A stretch of DNA of 64,000 bases from Dichotomicrobium thermohalophilum (lineage in GTDB: Bacteria; Pseudomonadota; Alphaproteobacteria; Rhizobiales; Rhodomicrobiaceae), in assembly GCF_003550175.1 (NCBI RefSeq), contig NZ_QXDF01000001.1, positions 954,501-1,018,500 of the forward strand. Direction: 5' to 3'. The stretch's first letter is position 1; every line of letters starts with the position of its first letter. The position numbers and the translations under genes were made by a program. Of the stretch, positions 16,063-25,389 are shown one piece after another. The notes beneath the pieces were generated by a model that worked only from the letters and a program-made list of their open reading frames with translations, was not told the DNA's origin and searched no databases.

Positions 16063-17079
16063 TTAGCGGATCGGCGGGGCATAGAGAATGCCACCTTCGG
16101 TCCACAGCGCGTTCACGCTGCCCTCGCGCTCCAGGCCGAGCGGCTCGACGTTACGCTCATAGATTTCGCCGTAGTTGCCGACCTGCTTGATGGCGTTGTA
16201 GGCCCAGTCGTTGGACAGGCCCAGGTTCTCGCCCATGGTGCCCTCGACACCCAGCAGACGACGCACGCTCGGGTTGGTGCTCTCCTCGCGCATCTGGTCG
16301 ACATTCTCGGAGTTGACGCCCAGCTCCTCGGCGTTGATCAGCGCGAAGAGGGTCCAGCGGACGATGTCATGCCACTGGTCGTCGCCCTGGCGCACGGCCG
16401 GGCCAAGCGGCTCCTTGGAGATCGTCTCGGGCAGGATGACCGCGCCTTCCGGGTCGGCCAATTCGGTGCGGATAGCGGCCAGCTGGGACTTGTCCGAAGT
16501 CAGCACGTCGCAGGCACCGCCGTCGAAGCCCTCGCGGGTCTGCACGGAGGTGTCATAGACGACCGGCTCGAACTCCATGTCGTTGACGCGGAAATAGTCC
16601 GCCAGGTTGAGCTCGGTGGTGGTGCCGGCCTGCACGCAGACCTTCGCGCCGCTGAGCTGCGTGGCGCTCGTCACGCCCAGGTCCTTCTTCACGAGGAACC
16701 CCTGGCCATCGATGTAGTTGTAGTACGTGAAGTTCACGCCGAGCGTCGCGTCGCGGGTCAGCGTGTCGGTGGTGTTGCGCGAGAGCACGTCGATCTCGCC
16801 CGAGGTCAGGGCGGTGAAGCGCTCTTTCGCCGTCAGGTTCGTGAACTTGACCTTGCTGCTGTCGCCGAAGATCGCCGCAGCCAGAGCGTAGCAGTAGTCG
16901 GCGTCGATACCGGCCATGTTGCCTTCGTCATCCGGCGCGGAGAAGCCGGGGATGCCGCCGTCGACACCGCACTGAAGGTGTCCGCGTTCCTTCACTTCGT
17001 CGAGCGTGGCAGCAGACGCCGGCATGACCGACAGCGCCAGCGCAGCAAACGTGCTGATAGCGAGTCCCAAAGCACGCAT
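16063..17079 (-). CDS. aapJ: General L-amino acid ABC transporter, periplasmic binding protein
   Basis: This 338-residue solute-binding protein delivers amino acids to AapQM. The signal peptide covers residues 1-23 (AISTFAALALSVMPASA-A). The mature protein begins TLDEVKERGHLQCGVDGGIPGFSAPD, has the family motif GIDADYCYALAAAIFG near 60-75 and a two-lobe SBP-3 fold (PF00497). A conserved cysteine pair (Cys near 33 and 63) may form a disulfide. It is the first operon gene, so its promoter should lie in the AT-richer 17080-17200 stretch. The common extra expression of the binding protein gene is expected but not visible here. Confidence 0.94.
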   Translation of the reverse strand: MRALGLAISTFAALALSVMPASAATLDEVKERGHLQCGVDGGIPGFSAPDDEGNMAGIDADYCYALAAAIFGDSSKVKFTNLTAKERFTALTSGEIDVLSRNTTDTLTRDATLGVNFTYYNYIDGQGFLVKKDLGVTSATQLSGAKVCVQAGTTTELNLADYFRVNDMEFEPVVYDTSVQTREGFDGGACDVLTSDKSQLAAIRTELADPEGAVILPETISKEPLGPAVRQGDDQWHDIVRWTLFALINAEELGVNSENVDQMREESTNPSVRRLLGVEGTMGENLGLSNDWAYNAIKQVGNYGEIYERNVEPLGLEREGSVNALWTEGGILYAPPIR

Positions 17080-17437
17080 CGCAAACCCCTTTCGTTGGTG
17101 GTTAAAATGAGTGTGTTGCGCAATAGGTCAGGCACATTCCGTGCCGGAAACTGAAGCTAGCAAAAACGTTCCTTAACAAACAAGCCAATTGCGTCTCGTT
17201 CTTAGGTCGAGGTGCCGGATGCAAAATCATGATTCTCCGGATCGTCTCCGCCGAGCGCCATCCAGGCGGCGATCATGGTCGAGCGTCTTCCCCCATCCGG
17301 TTAACGTATTCGCGCAATGGGTGCGGCGGACCGCCGGTTCATCTGCTGGTCTCTAAAAGAAAAAATTAAGTTTTGCCCGGTGGCGGTCTTGGTGGTGTTG
17401 ACCGTTGTTATCTGTCCATCGGCGCGCTTCATCAAAA
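17080..17437. other. Divergent intergenic region between aapJ and a cytochrome gene
   Basis: About 360 bases, AT-richer than the neighbours, holding the aapJ promoter region. A short inverted repeat ggcac-attcc-gtgcc lies near 17131-17145. No RNA gene is evident. Confidence 0.4.
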
Positions 17438-17944
17438 ATGATGCGATATGAACGGCTGAGCGACGTGATTGAGAGTTGTGATCCGGTTAACATAAATACT
17501 TGCATTTGGAGGTGCGAGATAGGGTGCCGGGAACTTGGAGTTTTACTTGCAGGGGTGGTATTTGCGACGACGAACCTGCAAGAATCTGCCTATTCGCAAG
17601 AGATAGCGGTTGGCCAGGAATTGTATGAGCAAAACCGCGCCTCGTGTCATGGCAAGGATGGTACGGGCGACGGCGTCATGACAAAGTATCTGACGATAGA
17701 GCCGACCGACCTGACCAAGATCGCGCAAAAAAACGATGGCATTTTCCCGTATGCGAGGATCTTTCGCATCATAGACGGCCGCGAAACGGTGCGCGCTCAC
17801 GGTGAGACAAATATGCCAGTCTGGGGATATTCTTTCCGAGCAGGGGCCGATGCGCCAAAAGAGGCTTCTGCGCGGGAAGAGTTCGTAAGCGGGCAGATAG
17901 CCGCGCTGGCCTTTTATCTTGCCACGATCCAGGAACGCGAATAG
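17438..17944 (+). CDS. c-type cytochrome with a missing haem cysteine
   Basis: A small monohaem cytochrome c, about 168 residues from ATG 17438. The haem site reads NRASCHG: the usual first Cys of CxxCH is Arg67 (codon cgc at 17636-17638, one base from tgc), while Cys70, His71 and the likely axial Met of ETNMPVWG remain. It also has a 30-residue head before the export-signal-like stretch ELGVLLAGVVFATT, which is odd. Base composition is visibly lower in GC than its neighbours, hinting at acquisition. It may be a decaying gene, a single-cysteine cytochrome or carry a sequencing error. No partner oxidase or dehydrogenase is adjacent apart from the alcohol dehydrogenase downstream. Confidence 0.7.
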   Translation: MMRYERLSDVIESCDPVNINTCIWRCEIGCRELGVLLAGVVFATTNLQESAYSQEIAVGQELYEQNRASCHGKDGTGDGVMTKYLTIEPTDLTKIAQKNDGIFPYARIFRIIDGRETVRAHGETNMPVWGYSFRAGADAPKEASAREEFVSGQIAALAFYLATIQERE

Positions 17945-18068
17945 CCCCTGTATCGGTCAGCGTCGGGTCTGGATTCCGCGCGCCAGGTTGGGCATCATGC
18001 GCAGCGCGTCGATTGATTAAGCGTTGCGCGCCGATGCACAAAAGTGATGCAGGCGCCGGGAGCCTGGC

Positions 18069-19193
18069 ATGAAGATCCGTGCGGCCGTTCTGCATGAGCG
18101 CGAGAAACCGCGCCCCTATACCGAAAGTCATCCGCTGACGATCGAGGCGGTGGATCTGGCGCCTCCGGGTGATGGCGAGCTGCTCGTGAAGATCCGGGCA
18201 GCGGGGCTTTGCCACTCGGACCTCTCGGTCATCAACGGCGATCGGCCGCGACCGGTGCCGATGGTCGTTGGCCATGAGGCCGCCGCCGAGGTCGTGGAGC
18301 CGGGGCCGGGCGTTGACGATCTCAAGCCGGGCGACCGGGTCGTGCTCATCTTTGTGCCAAGTTGCGGACGTTGCGTGCCCTGCGCGGAGGGCCGGCCGGC
18401 GCTGTGTGAGCCGGCTGCAAAGGCCAACGCCGCCGGAACGCTGCTGACTGGTACGCGCCGCCTCAGCCTGAACGGCGAGCCGGTGCACCACCACATCGGC
18501 GTATCCTGCTTCGCCGAGTATGCGGTGATCGCCCGCGAGTCGGCAATCAAGGTCGATGACGATCTCGACTTCACCGAAGCCGCACTGTTCGGCTGCGCGG
18601 TCCTGACGGGCGCCGGGGCGGTCGTCAATACAGCGAAGGTGCCGCCGGGCGCGTCGGTCGCGGTCGTCGGGCTTGGCGGGGTCGGGCTGATGGCGGTGAT
18701 TGCCGCGAAATTGTCCGGCTGTACGGATATCGTGGCGATCGACCTTTCCGAGCCCAAGCTGCAGACGGCCGCGCAGCTTGGAGCGACGCACACGTTCAAC
18801 GCCGGCGACCCGGAATGCGTGGAGAAGGTGCGCGCGGCGACGGGTGGCGGTGTCGATTTCGGCTTCGAGATGGCCGGGGTCGTGCCCGCGCTGGAGATGG
18901 CTTACCAGGTGACGCGGCGCGGCGGGACAACCGTGACGGCCAGCCTGCCCAACCCTGAAGACCGGCTGCCGCTGCCAGCGGCGCACCTTGTTTCCGAAGA
19001 GCGGACTTTCAAAGGCAGCTACATCGGAAGCTGCGCGCCGATCCGCGACGTGCCGCGCTTCATTCGGCTGTTCCGCCAGGGACTGCTGCCCGTGGACCGG
19101 CTCGTGAGCGAGCGGGTTTCGCTTGAGGAGCTGAATGTCGCCTTCGACCGCCTCGCCGACGGCCAGACGATCCGGCAAATCCTGATTCCGTGA
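18069..19193 (+). CDS. Zinc-dependent alcohol dehydrogenase
   Basis: A 374-residue medium-chain dehydrogenase of the class III-like group, which oxidises alcohols with NAD(P). Catalytic zinc ligands: Cys in GLCHSDLS (near 47) and His in GHEAAAEV (near 70), with a third Cys in LFGCAVLTG near 178. The structural zinc cluster shows CGRCVPCAEGRPALC near 98-112. The cofactor motif is VGLGGVGLM near 202-210. Substrate cannot be told. The IclR regulator downstream in the same direction may control it. Length and motifs are intact, so the enzyme is probably active. Confidence 0.9.
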   Translation: MKIRAAVLHEREKPRPYTESHPLTIEAVDLAPPGDGELLVKIRAAGLCHSDLSVINGDRPRPVPMVVGHEAAAEVVEPGPGVDDLKPGDRVVLIFVPSCGRCVPCAEGRPALCEPAAKANAAGTLLTGTRRLSLNGEPVHHHIGVSCFAEYAVIARESAIKVDDDLDFTEAALFGCAVLTGAGAVVNTAKVPPGASVAVVGLGGVGLMAVIAAKLSGCTDIVAIDLSEPKLQTAAQLGATHTFNAGDPECVEKVRAATGGGVDFGFEMAGVVPALEMAYQVTRRGGTTVTASLPNPEDRLPLPAAHLVSEERTFKGSYIGSCAPIRDVPRFIRLFRQGLLPVDRLVSERVSLEELNVAFDRLADGQTIRQILIP

Positions 19194-19517
19194 CCGCGGT
19201 GGTCAAGACTCTCCCGTAGGTCCGCCCAACGCGTATCAGACTGGATCGTCTTCGGTTCATGAAATGCTTGGGGCCACACGCTCAGCGAAGGCGCACGTCA
19301 CAGTCAGTCAAGGTATCGGCGGCTCCAGAGGGGCGGCCAAGCCAGCTCCCTCCAGCTTAACCCGTCAAATTTTTTCTGGATGCAAGCAATACTTTTGGTG
19401 GTTGTCGTGTTGATATATCTAGCGAATTGCATATGGTAACCTGACGATTTGCAGAGTGCGTTTTGTGGCAGTCGAGTTGTTGCAGGGAACGTGACGTCAC
19501 GTCCGGTAACGCTCGGA
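19194..19517. other. Intergenic region before the IclR gene
   Basis: About 320 bases; the part from 19370 to 19450 is AT-rich (for instance around ttgatatatctagcg) and probably carries the regulator promoter and perhaps its own operator. No RNA gene is seen. Confidence 0.4.
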
Positions 19518-20339
19518 ATGTCGGAAAAAATTTCGTTCGGGAGACGTTTCTTGCCCGACAGACGTGAACCTCATTCCACTCTCCAGAGAGCATTCGCGGT
19601 CATCAAGCTACTGGCAGACTCAGGCCACCCCATGAACGCCCCGGATATCGGGACACAGCTCGACATGAACCGGCAGACGGTACACCGCCTGCTGAACCAG
19701 CTCGAGGCCCTGGGGATAGTCCGGCGCGACGTTGCCCGTGAGCGTTTCGAGATCGGACCGGCGCTGGTCGAGCTTGGCCTGCGCGCGCAAACCGGCAACC
19801 ATGCCACGAAGCTGAGGCGCGCCGTCATGGAGGAACTGGTGGCCAAGATCGGCGAGGACTGCAATCTCGCCATTCTGGACGGCTACGAGATCGTTTATAT
19901 CGACCATGTCCAGTCCGATTGGCCGCTACGCCGGCAAATCCAGATCGGCGCCCGCATGCCCGCCTATTGCACCGCGATCGGAAAGGTCTTGCTTGCGCAT
20001 CTGCCGGAAAGAGCGCTCGATCAGTATCTTTCGGTGGTCACACTGGAACGCCGGACAGAAAACACCTGCACCGATCCCGACATGTTGCGGGACAATCTGA
20101 TTCAGGTCCGGGAGCAGGGCTACGCAATCGCCGATCAGGAGAACCTTGTCGGCCTTTTGTCCGTGGCTGTCCCGGTTTGGGATCCGCTCGGCCGGGTCGT
20201 GGCGGGACTGTCGATGCACGGCCCTAATGCCCGGCTGACGCAAGCGCGTGCCCACGCGATCGTTCCCGAGCTCAAGGAGGCCGCCGAGACCATCAGCAAT
20301 CTGATCGTCGAGAGCTCCAGCCAGCGCGTGACACGCTGA
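19518..20339 (+). CDS. IclR family transcriptional regulator
   Basis: About 273 residues from ATG 19518 (MSEKISFGRR); a longer frame to 19449 is possible. The N-terminal winged helix is visible as STLQRAFAVIKLL and MNRQTVHRLLNQLEALGIVRR, followed by the effector domain with the family motifs ARMPAYCTAIGKVLLAHLP and GYAIADQENLVGLLSVAVPV. IclR proteins sense small acids or aromatics and regulate catabolic genes. The nearest candidate target is the upstream alcohol dehydrogenase. Effector and targets are not identifiable from the sequence. Confidence 0.9.
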   Translation: MSEKISFGRRFLPDRREPHSTLQRAFAVIKLLADSGHPMNAPDIGTQLDMNRQTVHRLLNQLEALGIVRRDVARERFEIGPALVELGLRAQTGNHATKLRRAVMEELVAKIGEDCNLAILDGYEIVYIDHVQSDWPLRRQIQIGARMPAYCTAIGKVLLAHLPERALDQYLSVVTLERRTENTCTDPDMLRDNLIQVREQGYAIADQENLVGLLSVAVPVWDPLGRVVAGLSMHGPNARLTQARAHAIVPELKEAAETISNLIVESSSQRVTR

Positions 20340-20349
20340 ACGTCCAGGC

Positions 20350-21306
20350 CTAAGCCGTGTGGGATGACCTGCGCTGGCGAACAAGCTGGTCGATCGCCGC
20401 AAGCACGGTCTCTGGCGCGACGTGGTGTGGCATGTGGCCGACGCCGGGTAACACTTCGAGTTCTGCGTCAGGAACTTTTGCCACCAGCGGCGGTGTGTGT
20501 AGCTCGGTAAGAATGACGTGGTCCTCATCCCCGGTCAGCGCGATGAGCGGCGTGTCGATCAGCGGATAGTTCGGGGCCATTTCACGAACGATCGGCTTGA
20601 GCCGGGTCAGGTCGTCCGCGTTGGCAAGGAACGTTGCCGGTCGGCTGTAGAGCGCCGTGGCCGCCGATTCTCGGTAATGGTCGGGCGGGTGGTTAGGTCG
20701 GAACACGTTGCGGATTCCCGCATCGACCCGAACAAAATAGCCTGGCGCGACGAGAGTCCAGGCGAACAGCCGGCCCAGCACAGGCAAAGAGGCGGCTTCG
20801 TGCTCCCAGCCCACGCCGCCGGGCCAGGGATGCGACACACCGGAGAGGAACAGGATGCCGCCCGTCTCCTGCGGGAATTCAAGCGCGTGCGCGAGAGCGA
20901 GCGCGCCTGCCCAGGAATGCGCAACGAGGATCGGCCGCTCCAGACCCAGATCGCGGAACACCTCCCGGCACAGCCGCGCCTGCACACGCGGGTCGTGCCC
21001 GTTTTCCGTGCGCCGCGTGCTCCAGCCGAAGCCTGGCCGGTCGATGGCGATGGCGTGGTGGCGCGCGGCGACATCGTCGAAGATCGAGGCCGTCCATTCG
21101 CGCAGATTGCTGCTTGCGCCGTGGATCATAACGACCGGTGTGCCTGCGCCCGCCTCAAGCAGGTGCAGGTCGTCCGCGCCCGCCCGCACGAAGCGGCCGA
21201 CCGGCGGATAGCGGCGTTCCACGCGCCACTGATGCACCCGCGTGAACAGCACAAGCGCCACCAGTAGAAGCACGGGCGCAAACGCCAGCCAGAGCCAGAT
21301 TGTCAA
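20350..21306 (-). CDS. Membrane-anchored alpha/beta hydrolase
   Basis: About 318 residues from the TTG at 21306, which has a G-rich ribosome binding site (aaaggggggggct) directly before it; the ATG of the longer frame at 21447 has none. An N-terminal membrane helix (LWLAFAPVLLLVALVLF) anchors it. The hydrolase fold shows the oxyanion-side HGASSNLREW, the nucleophile elbow AHSWAGALAL (Ser), an Asp in ALTGDEDHVI and the catalytic His in PGVGHMPHHVAP. The substrate is unknown. It faces away from cysJ with a shared 247-base upstream region and converges with the IclR gene. Confidence 0.85.
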   Translation of the reverse strand: MTIWLWLAFAPVLLLVALVLFTRVHQWRVERRYPPVGRFVRAGADDLHLLEAGAGTPVVMIHGASSNLREWTASIFDDVAARHHAIAIDRPGFGWSTRRTENGHDPRVQARLCREVFRDLGLERPILVAHSWAGALALAHALEFPQETGGILFLSGVSHPWPGGVGWEHEAASLPVLGRLFAWTLVAPGYFVRVDAGIRNVFRPNHPPDHYRESAATALYSRPATFLANADDLTRLKPIVREMAPNYPLIDTPLIALTGDEDHVILTELHTPPLVAKVPDAELEVLPGVGHMPHHVAPETVLAAIDQLVRQRRSSHTA

Positions 21307-21553
21307 AGCCCCCCCCTTTCGCGCGCGGTTCTCTGCGCGCCCGTCCTGGATATTGGCCCGTCCGCGGGCAAATCCAGCGCCGCGACGCCGCGGTCGGTGA
21401 CGTGTGATCGTTTGCGCGGCGCTCGCGCCGACCGCGATACCGCACACGCCGGCTCCTGCAAAACGTCTGACACAATTGCCTTCGCCCGATTGCCGTGAGG
21501 CGGATGGTCCGCGATCTTGCCGGTTTAGAGCCCCAGCAAGAGGCGAGGAGACA

Positions 21554-23407
21554 ATGGGCCATCACGCCAACATGCCAGAGGCTGCCGCCTTCGCCGGCCT
21601 TTTCGACCAGCAGCAGGCGCAGGCGCTGAACACGCTGCTGCCCACCCTCACGCAAGAACAAACCTTGTGGTTGAGCGGTTTCCTCGCGGGCCTTGGCCGG
21701 CAGGGGATCGCCGTCCCGGCGCAGGGGCCAGCCGCGGGCGCGCCGGCCGCCGGGCCGAAGGTCACGGTGCTCTACGCGACCGAGACCGGCAATGCGGCGA
21801 GCGTGGCGAAGCAGGCCGCCGAGCGTTTCAGCGCGGCGGGTCTGGAGGCGCGCGCGGTCAACATGGCCGATTACAAGCAGCGTGACCTGAAGAGCGAGAC
21901 GCATGTCATCATGGTCGCCGCCACGCATGGCGAGGGCGATCCGCCCGAAGGCGCGGCCGGCTTCTTCGAGTTCCTGGCGGGGCGCAAGGCGCCGAAGCTG
22001 GACGGTGTGAAATTCGCCGTGCTCGGGCTGGGCGACACCAGCTATGTGCATTTCTGTGAAGCGGGCAAGATGCTGGACCGGCGTTTCGAAGAGCTGGGCG
22101 CGGAACGCATTGCCGAGCGGGTGGATTGCGATGTCGATTATGAGGATGCGGCGGAAGACTGGATCGCATCGCTCGCGGACATGCTCGCGGCGGACGCACC
22201 CGCGCAAGCCGCCGAGGCGGCGACCGCCGCGCCATCCGGGCTGGCCGCATTCGGTCTGGCCCCCGCGCCTGCGCCGGCTGCGCCGACCTACACGCGCAAG
22301 AACCCGTTCGAGGCGGAGGTGCTGGACAGCATCCGCCTCAACGGGCGTTATTCCGACAAGGAGACCCAGCATATCGAACTGTCGCTAGAAGGCTCTGGCA
22401 TCAGCTTCCAGCCAGGCGACAGTCTCGGCGTGATCGCCAGCAACGACGACGCGCTGGTCGACGAGGTGACCACCGCGCTTGACCTCAAGCCTGATGCGCC
22501 CGTGAGCGTGAACGGCGCGGACAAGCCGCTGGCCGAGGCGCTGCGCGACGACCTGGAACTGACGATGCTCACGCCGGGCTTCCTCAAAGCGTACGCCGAA
22601 GCGAGTGGCGCCGAGGAACTCGCCGACCTCACGCGCGAGGGCAACGAGGCGGCGCTGCAAGCCTTTCTCAAGGAGCATCAAGTCGCGGATGTCGTCGCGC
22701 GCTGGCCCGCCCCGGGCCTCGATGCGGCGCGTTTTGCCGGGATGCTGCGCAAGCTCCAGCCGCGGCTGTATTCCATCGCTTCCAGCCACACCGCGCTGCC
22801 CGACGAGGTCCATCTGACCGTCGGCGTGACGCGCACGACGCCGCGGGGCCGCGCGCGCAGCGGTGTCGCCAGCACCTTCCTCGCCGACCGGTGCGCGCCG
22901 GGCGAGCAGATCCGCCTTTATGTCAGCGAGAACGAGAACTTCCGCATGCCCAGCGATCCGGACCAACCGCTCATCATGATCGGGCCGGGTACCGGTGTCG
23001 CGCCGTTCCGGGCCTTCATGCAGGAGCGCGAGGAAATGGGTGCGCAGGGCAAGAGCTGGCTTTTCTTCGGCGACCGGCGCTTCCGCGAGGATTTCCTCTA
23101 CCAGACCGAATGGCAGCGCTGGCTGAAGGACGGCGTGCTTACGCGCATGGATGTGGCCTTTTCGCGCGATCAAGCCGAGAAGGTCTATGTGCAGGACCGC
23201 CTGCGCGAGAAGGCGGACGAGGTCTACGCCTGGATCAGCGACGGCGCGGCGATCTATGTCTGCGGCGATGCCGACAGCATGGCCCCGGCCGTGCATGAGG
23301 CGCTTGCCGGTATCCTGCAAGAACAGGGCGGTTATTCGGCCGAAGACGCCGAAACGTACCTGAAGCAGATGCAGCGCGAGCGCCGCTATCAGCGCGACGT
23401 TTATTAG
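21554..23407 (+). CDS. cysJ: Sulfite reductase (NADPH) flavoprotein alpha subunit
   Basis: 617 residues from ATG 21554, which has gaggag just upstream. It moves electrons from NADPH through FAD and FMN to the CysI haemoprotein, giving sulfide for cysteine synthesis. Domains in order: an N-terminal linker, flavodoxin (VLYATETGNAASVA near 72-86), the connecting/FAD domain (RLYSIASS near 404) and the NADP domain (GPGTGVAPFRAFMQERE). The C-terminus RYQRDVY matches the family. It is followed after 180 bases, containing a hairpin repeat, by cysI. A P450-reductase-type protein is the alternative, ruled out by this partner. Confidence 0.93.
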   Translation: MGHHANMPEAAAFAGLFDQQQAQALNTLLPTLTQEQTLWLSGFLAGLGRQGIAVPAQGPAAGAPAAGPKVTVLYATETGNAASVAKQAAERFSAAGLEARAVNMADYKQRDLKSETHVIMVAATHGEGDPPEGAAGFFEFLAGRKAPKLDGVKFAVLGLGDTSYVHFCEAGKMLDRRFEELGAERIAERVDCDVDYEDAAEDWIASLADMLAADAPAQAAEAATAAPSGLAAFGLAPAPAPAAPTYTRKNPFEAEVLDSIRLNGRYSDKETQHIELSLEGSGISFQPGDSLGVIASNDDALVDEVTTALDLKPDAPVSVNGADKPLAEALRDDLELTMLTPGFLKAYAEASGAEELADLTREGNEAALQAFLKEHQVADVVARWPAPGLDAARFAGMLRKLQPRLYSIASSHTALPDEVHLTVGVTRTTPRGRARSGVASTFLADRCAPGEQIRLYVSENENFRMPSDPDQPLIMIGPGTGVAPFRAFMQEREEMGAQGKSWLFFGDRRFREDFLYQTEWQRWLKDGVLTRMDVAFSRDQAEKVYVQDRLREKADEVYAWISDGAAIYVCGDADSMAPAVHEALAGILQEQGGYSAEDAETYLKQMQRERRYQRDVY

Positions 23408-23462
23408 GATGCTTTTTTCGATAGGTCGGAACCGAGTCGTCCAAGTGTTCGATAAATGTGAA

Positions 23463-23571
23463 CGTCATTGCCGGACTTGCCTGTGCTCGGGCCTGACCCG
23501 AGTAATCCGGCAATCCAGCACGTTTGTTGAAAGCCAAAATCTGGATGCCCGGGTCAAGCCCGGGCATGACG
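23463..23571. repeat. Two-hairpin intergenic repeat (copy A)
   Basis: Contains a stem ttgccgga/tccggcaa with an inner ctcggg/cccgag stem, a spacer, then the 9-base stem atgcccggg-tcaag-cccgggcat. The outer ends cgtcat and atgacg are inverted. The same plan appears at 55665-55750. It lies between cysJ and cysI. This resembles the short palindromic elements scattered between genes in many alphaproteobacteria. Confidence 0.75.
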
Positions 23572-23587
23572 GCGAAAAGGTAAAGCA

Positions 23588-25384
23588 ATGAGCAAGGCAG
23601 CCGAGCGCCACAACATTGACCGCAGCGTGGATCGCTCCCAGCCGGTCGAGAAGCTCCACCCCAACGAGCGCATCAAGCTGGAAAGCGGCTATTTGCGCGG
23701 CGCGCTCGACGCCAGCCTCGCCGAGCGCATCACCGGCGCGGTGCTGGAGGACGACCACCAGCTCACCAAGTTCCACGGCACCTATCAGCAGGACGACCGC
23801 GACCTGCGCGAGGAGCGCCGCCGCTCCAAGCTCGAGCCCGCGTATTCCTTCATGATCCGCGTGCGCCTGCCCGGCGGCGTGTGCCAGCCGGAGCAATGGC
23901 TGCAGCTCGACGAGCTTGCGCGGAACTACGCCAACAACACGCTGCGCCTGACGACGCGCCAGACGTTCCAGTTTCACGGCGTCCTGAAGCGCGACCTCGC
24001 CACGACCATGCAGGGCATTCATGACAGCCTGCTCGACACGATCGCGGCGTGCGGCGACGTCAATCGCGGGGTGATGGCGACACCGATCCCCGAATTTTCC
24101 GCGCTGCACGCGCAGGTGTTCCCGATCGCCAAGGCGGTGAGCGAGCACCTGCTGCCCGGCACGCGCGCCTATCACGAGATCTGGCTGAACGAGCAGCCGG
24201 TCTATCAGGGCGACAAGGAGGACGAGGTCGAGCCGGTCTACGGCAAGACCTATCTGCCGCGCAAATTCAAGATCGGCTTCGCGATCCCGCCGGTGAACGA
24301 CGTGGATGTGTTCACGCAGGATATCGGCTTTATCGCCATCGCGGACGAAGATGATCTAGCAGGCTTCAATGTCGCCGTGGGCGGCGGCATGGGGCGCACG
24401 GACAACGAGCCGTCCACCTATCCGCGCCTCGGCGACGTGATCGGCTTCATCCCGCCTGACAAGGCCGTGGAGGTGGCGGAAAAGATCGTCACCATCCAGC
24501 GCGACTTCGGCAACCGCGTCGACCGCAAGCTGGCGCGGATGAAATACACCATCGACCGCAACGGTCTGGACTGGTTCGTCGACGAGCTGGAAGAGAGGCT
24601 GGGCTGGAAGCTCGAACCCGCGCGCGATTACCATTTCGACACCAGCACCGACCGCTTCGGCTGGAGCAAGAACGCCGAAGGGACTTGGAACTACACCGCG
24701 TTCATTGAGAACGGCCGGGTGAAGGATGACGGCGCGCATCAGGTGATGACAGGGCTGCGCGAGATCGCGAAGGTCCACAAGGGCGATCTGCGCATCACCC
24801 CAAACCAGAACCTGATCATCGCCTGCATCCCGGCGCGGCAGAAGGCGCGGATCAGGAAGCTGCTGGAGAAACACGGCATCATCGCGGCTTCAGAACGCAG
24901 CACGCTGCGCCGCCATTCGATGGCCTGCGTGGCATTTCCGACCTGCGGTCTGGCGATGGCCGAGAGTGAACGCTACCTGCCGTCGCTCATCACCAAGGTC
25001 GAAGGGCTGCTCGAAGAAACGGGCCTCGGCGATGTGGGCATTGTCATCCGCATGAGCGGGTGCAACAACGGCTGCTCGCGTCCTTATGTGGCGGAGATCG
25101 GCTTTTCCGGCCGCGCGCCCGGCAAATACAACATGTATCTCGGTGGTGGCTATTACGGGCAGCGCCTCGCCAAGCCCTATCTGGAGAACATTGGCGAGGA
25201 GACGATCCTGCAGACGCTCAGGCCAATGTTCGCGGCCTACGCCGAGAAGCGCCGAGACGGCGAGGCATTCGGCGATTTCGTCATCCGCAGGGGGTATGTC
25301 GCGGCGGTGCATCACGGGACGGACTTCAACGCGGAGGTGGAGCCTGAAGCCGCCGGAGCGGGTGCCACTGGTACGCGCTCCTAG
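23588..25384 (+). CDS. cysI: Sulfite reductase haemoprotein beta subunit
   Basis: 598 residues; reduces sulfite to sulfide at a coupled sirohaem-[4Fe-4S] site. The cluster ligands are in CVAFPTCGLAMAESE (Cx5C, near residue 446-452) and SGCNNGCSRPYVAEIG (Cx3C, near 491-495), the arrangement of E. coli CysI. Two ferredoxin-like/sulfite-reductase repeats are present: NTLRLTTRQTFQFHGVLK near 118 and LRITPNQNLIIA near 400. It follows cysJ in the same direction, so NADPH is the likely donor. A nitrite reductase would be the alternative, made unlikely by cysJ. It converges with mscS, 5 bases apart. Confidence 0.94.
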   Translation: MSKAAERHNIDRSVDRSQPVEKLHPNERIKLESGYLRGALDASLAERITGAVLEDDHQLTKFHGTYQQDDRDLREERRRSKLEPAYSFMIRVRLPGGVCQPEQWLQLDELARNYANNTLRLTTRQTFQFHGVLKRDLATTMQGIHDSLLDTIAACGDVNRGVMATPIPEFSALHAQVFPIAKAVSEHLLPGTRAYHEIWLNEQPVYQGDKEDEVEPVYGKTYLPRKFKIGFAIPPVNDVDVFTQDIGFIAIADEDDLAGFNVAVGGGMGRTDNEPSTYPRLGDVIGFIPPDKAVEVAEKIVTIQRDFGNRVDRKLARMKYTIDRNGLDWFVDELEERLGWKLEPARDYHFDTSTDRFGWSKNAEGTWNYTAFIENGRVKDDGAHQVMTGLREIAKVHKGDLRITPNQNLIIACIPARQKARIRKLLEKHGIIAASERSTLRRHSMACVAFPTCGLAMAESERYLPSLITKVEGLLEETGLGDVGIVIRMSGCNNGCSRPYVAEIGFSGRAPGKYNMYLGGGYYGQRLAKPYLENIGEETILQTLRPMFAAYAEKRRDGEAFGDFVIRRGYVAAVHHGTDFNAEVEPEAAGAGATGTRS

Positions 25385-25389
25385 ACCCG

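Noticed and set aside
17405-17437. Longer cytochrome start at 17405
   Set aside because: The start there is not ATG and has no ribosome site; it would lengthen an already odd head before the export signal.
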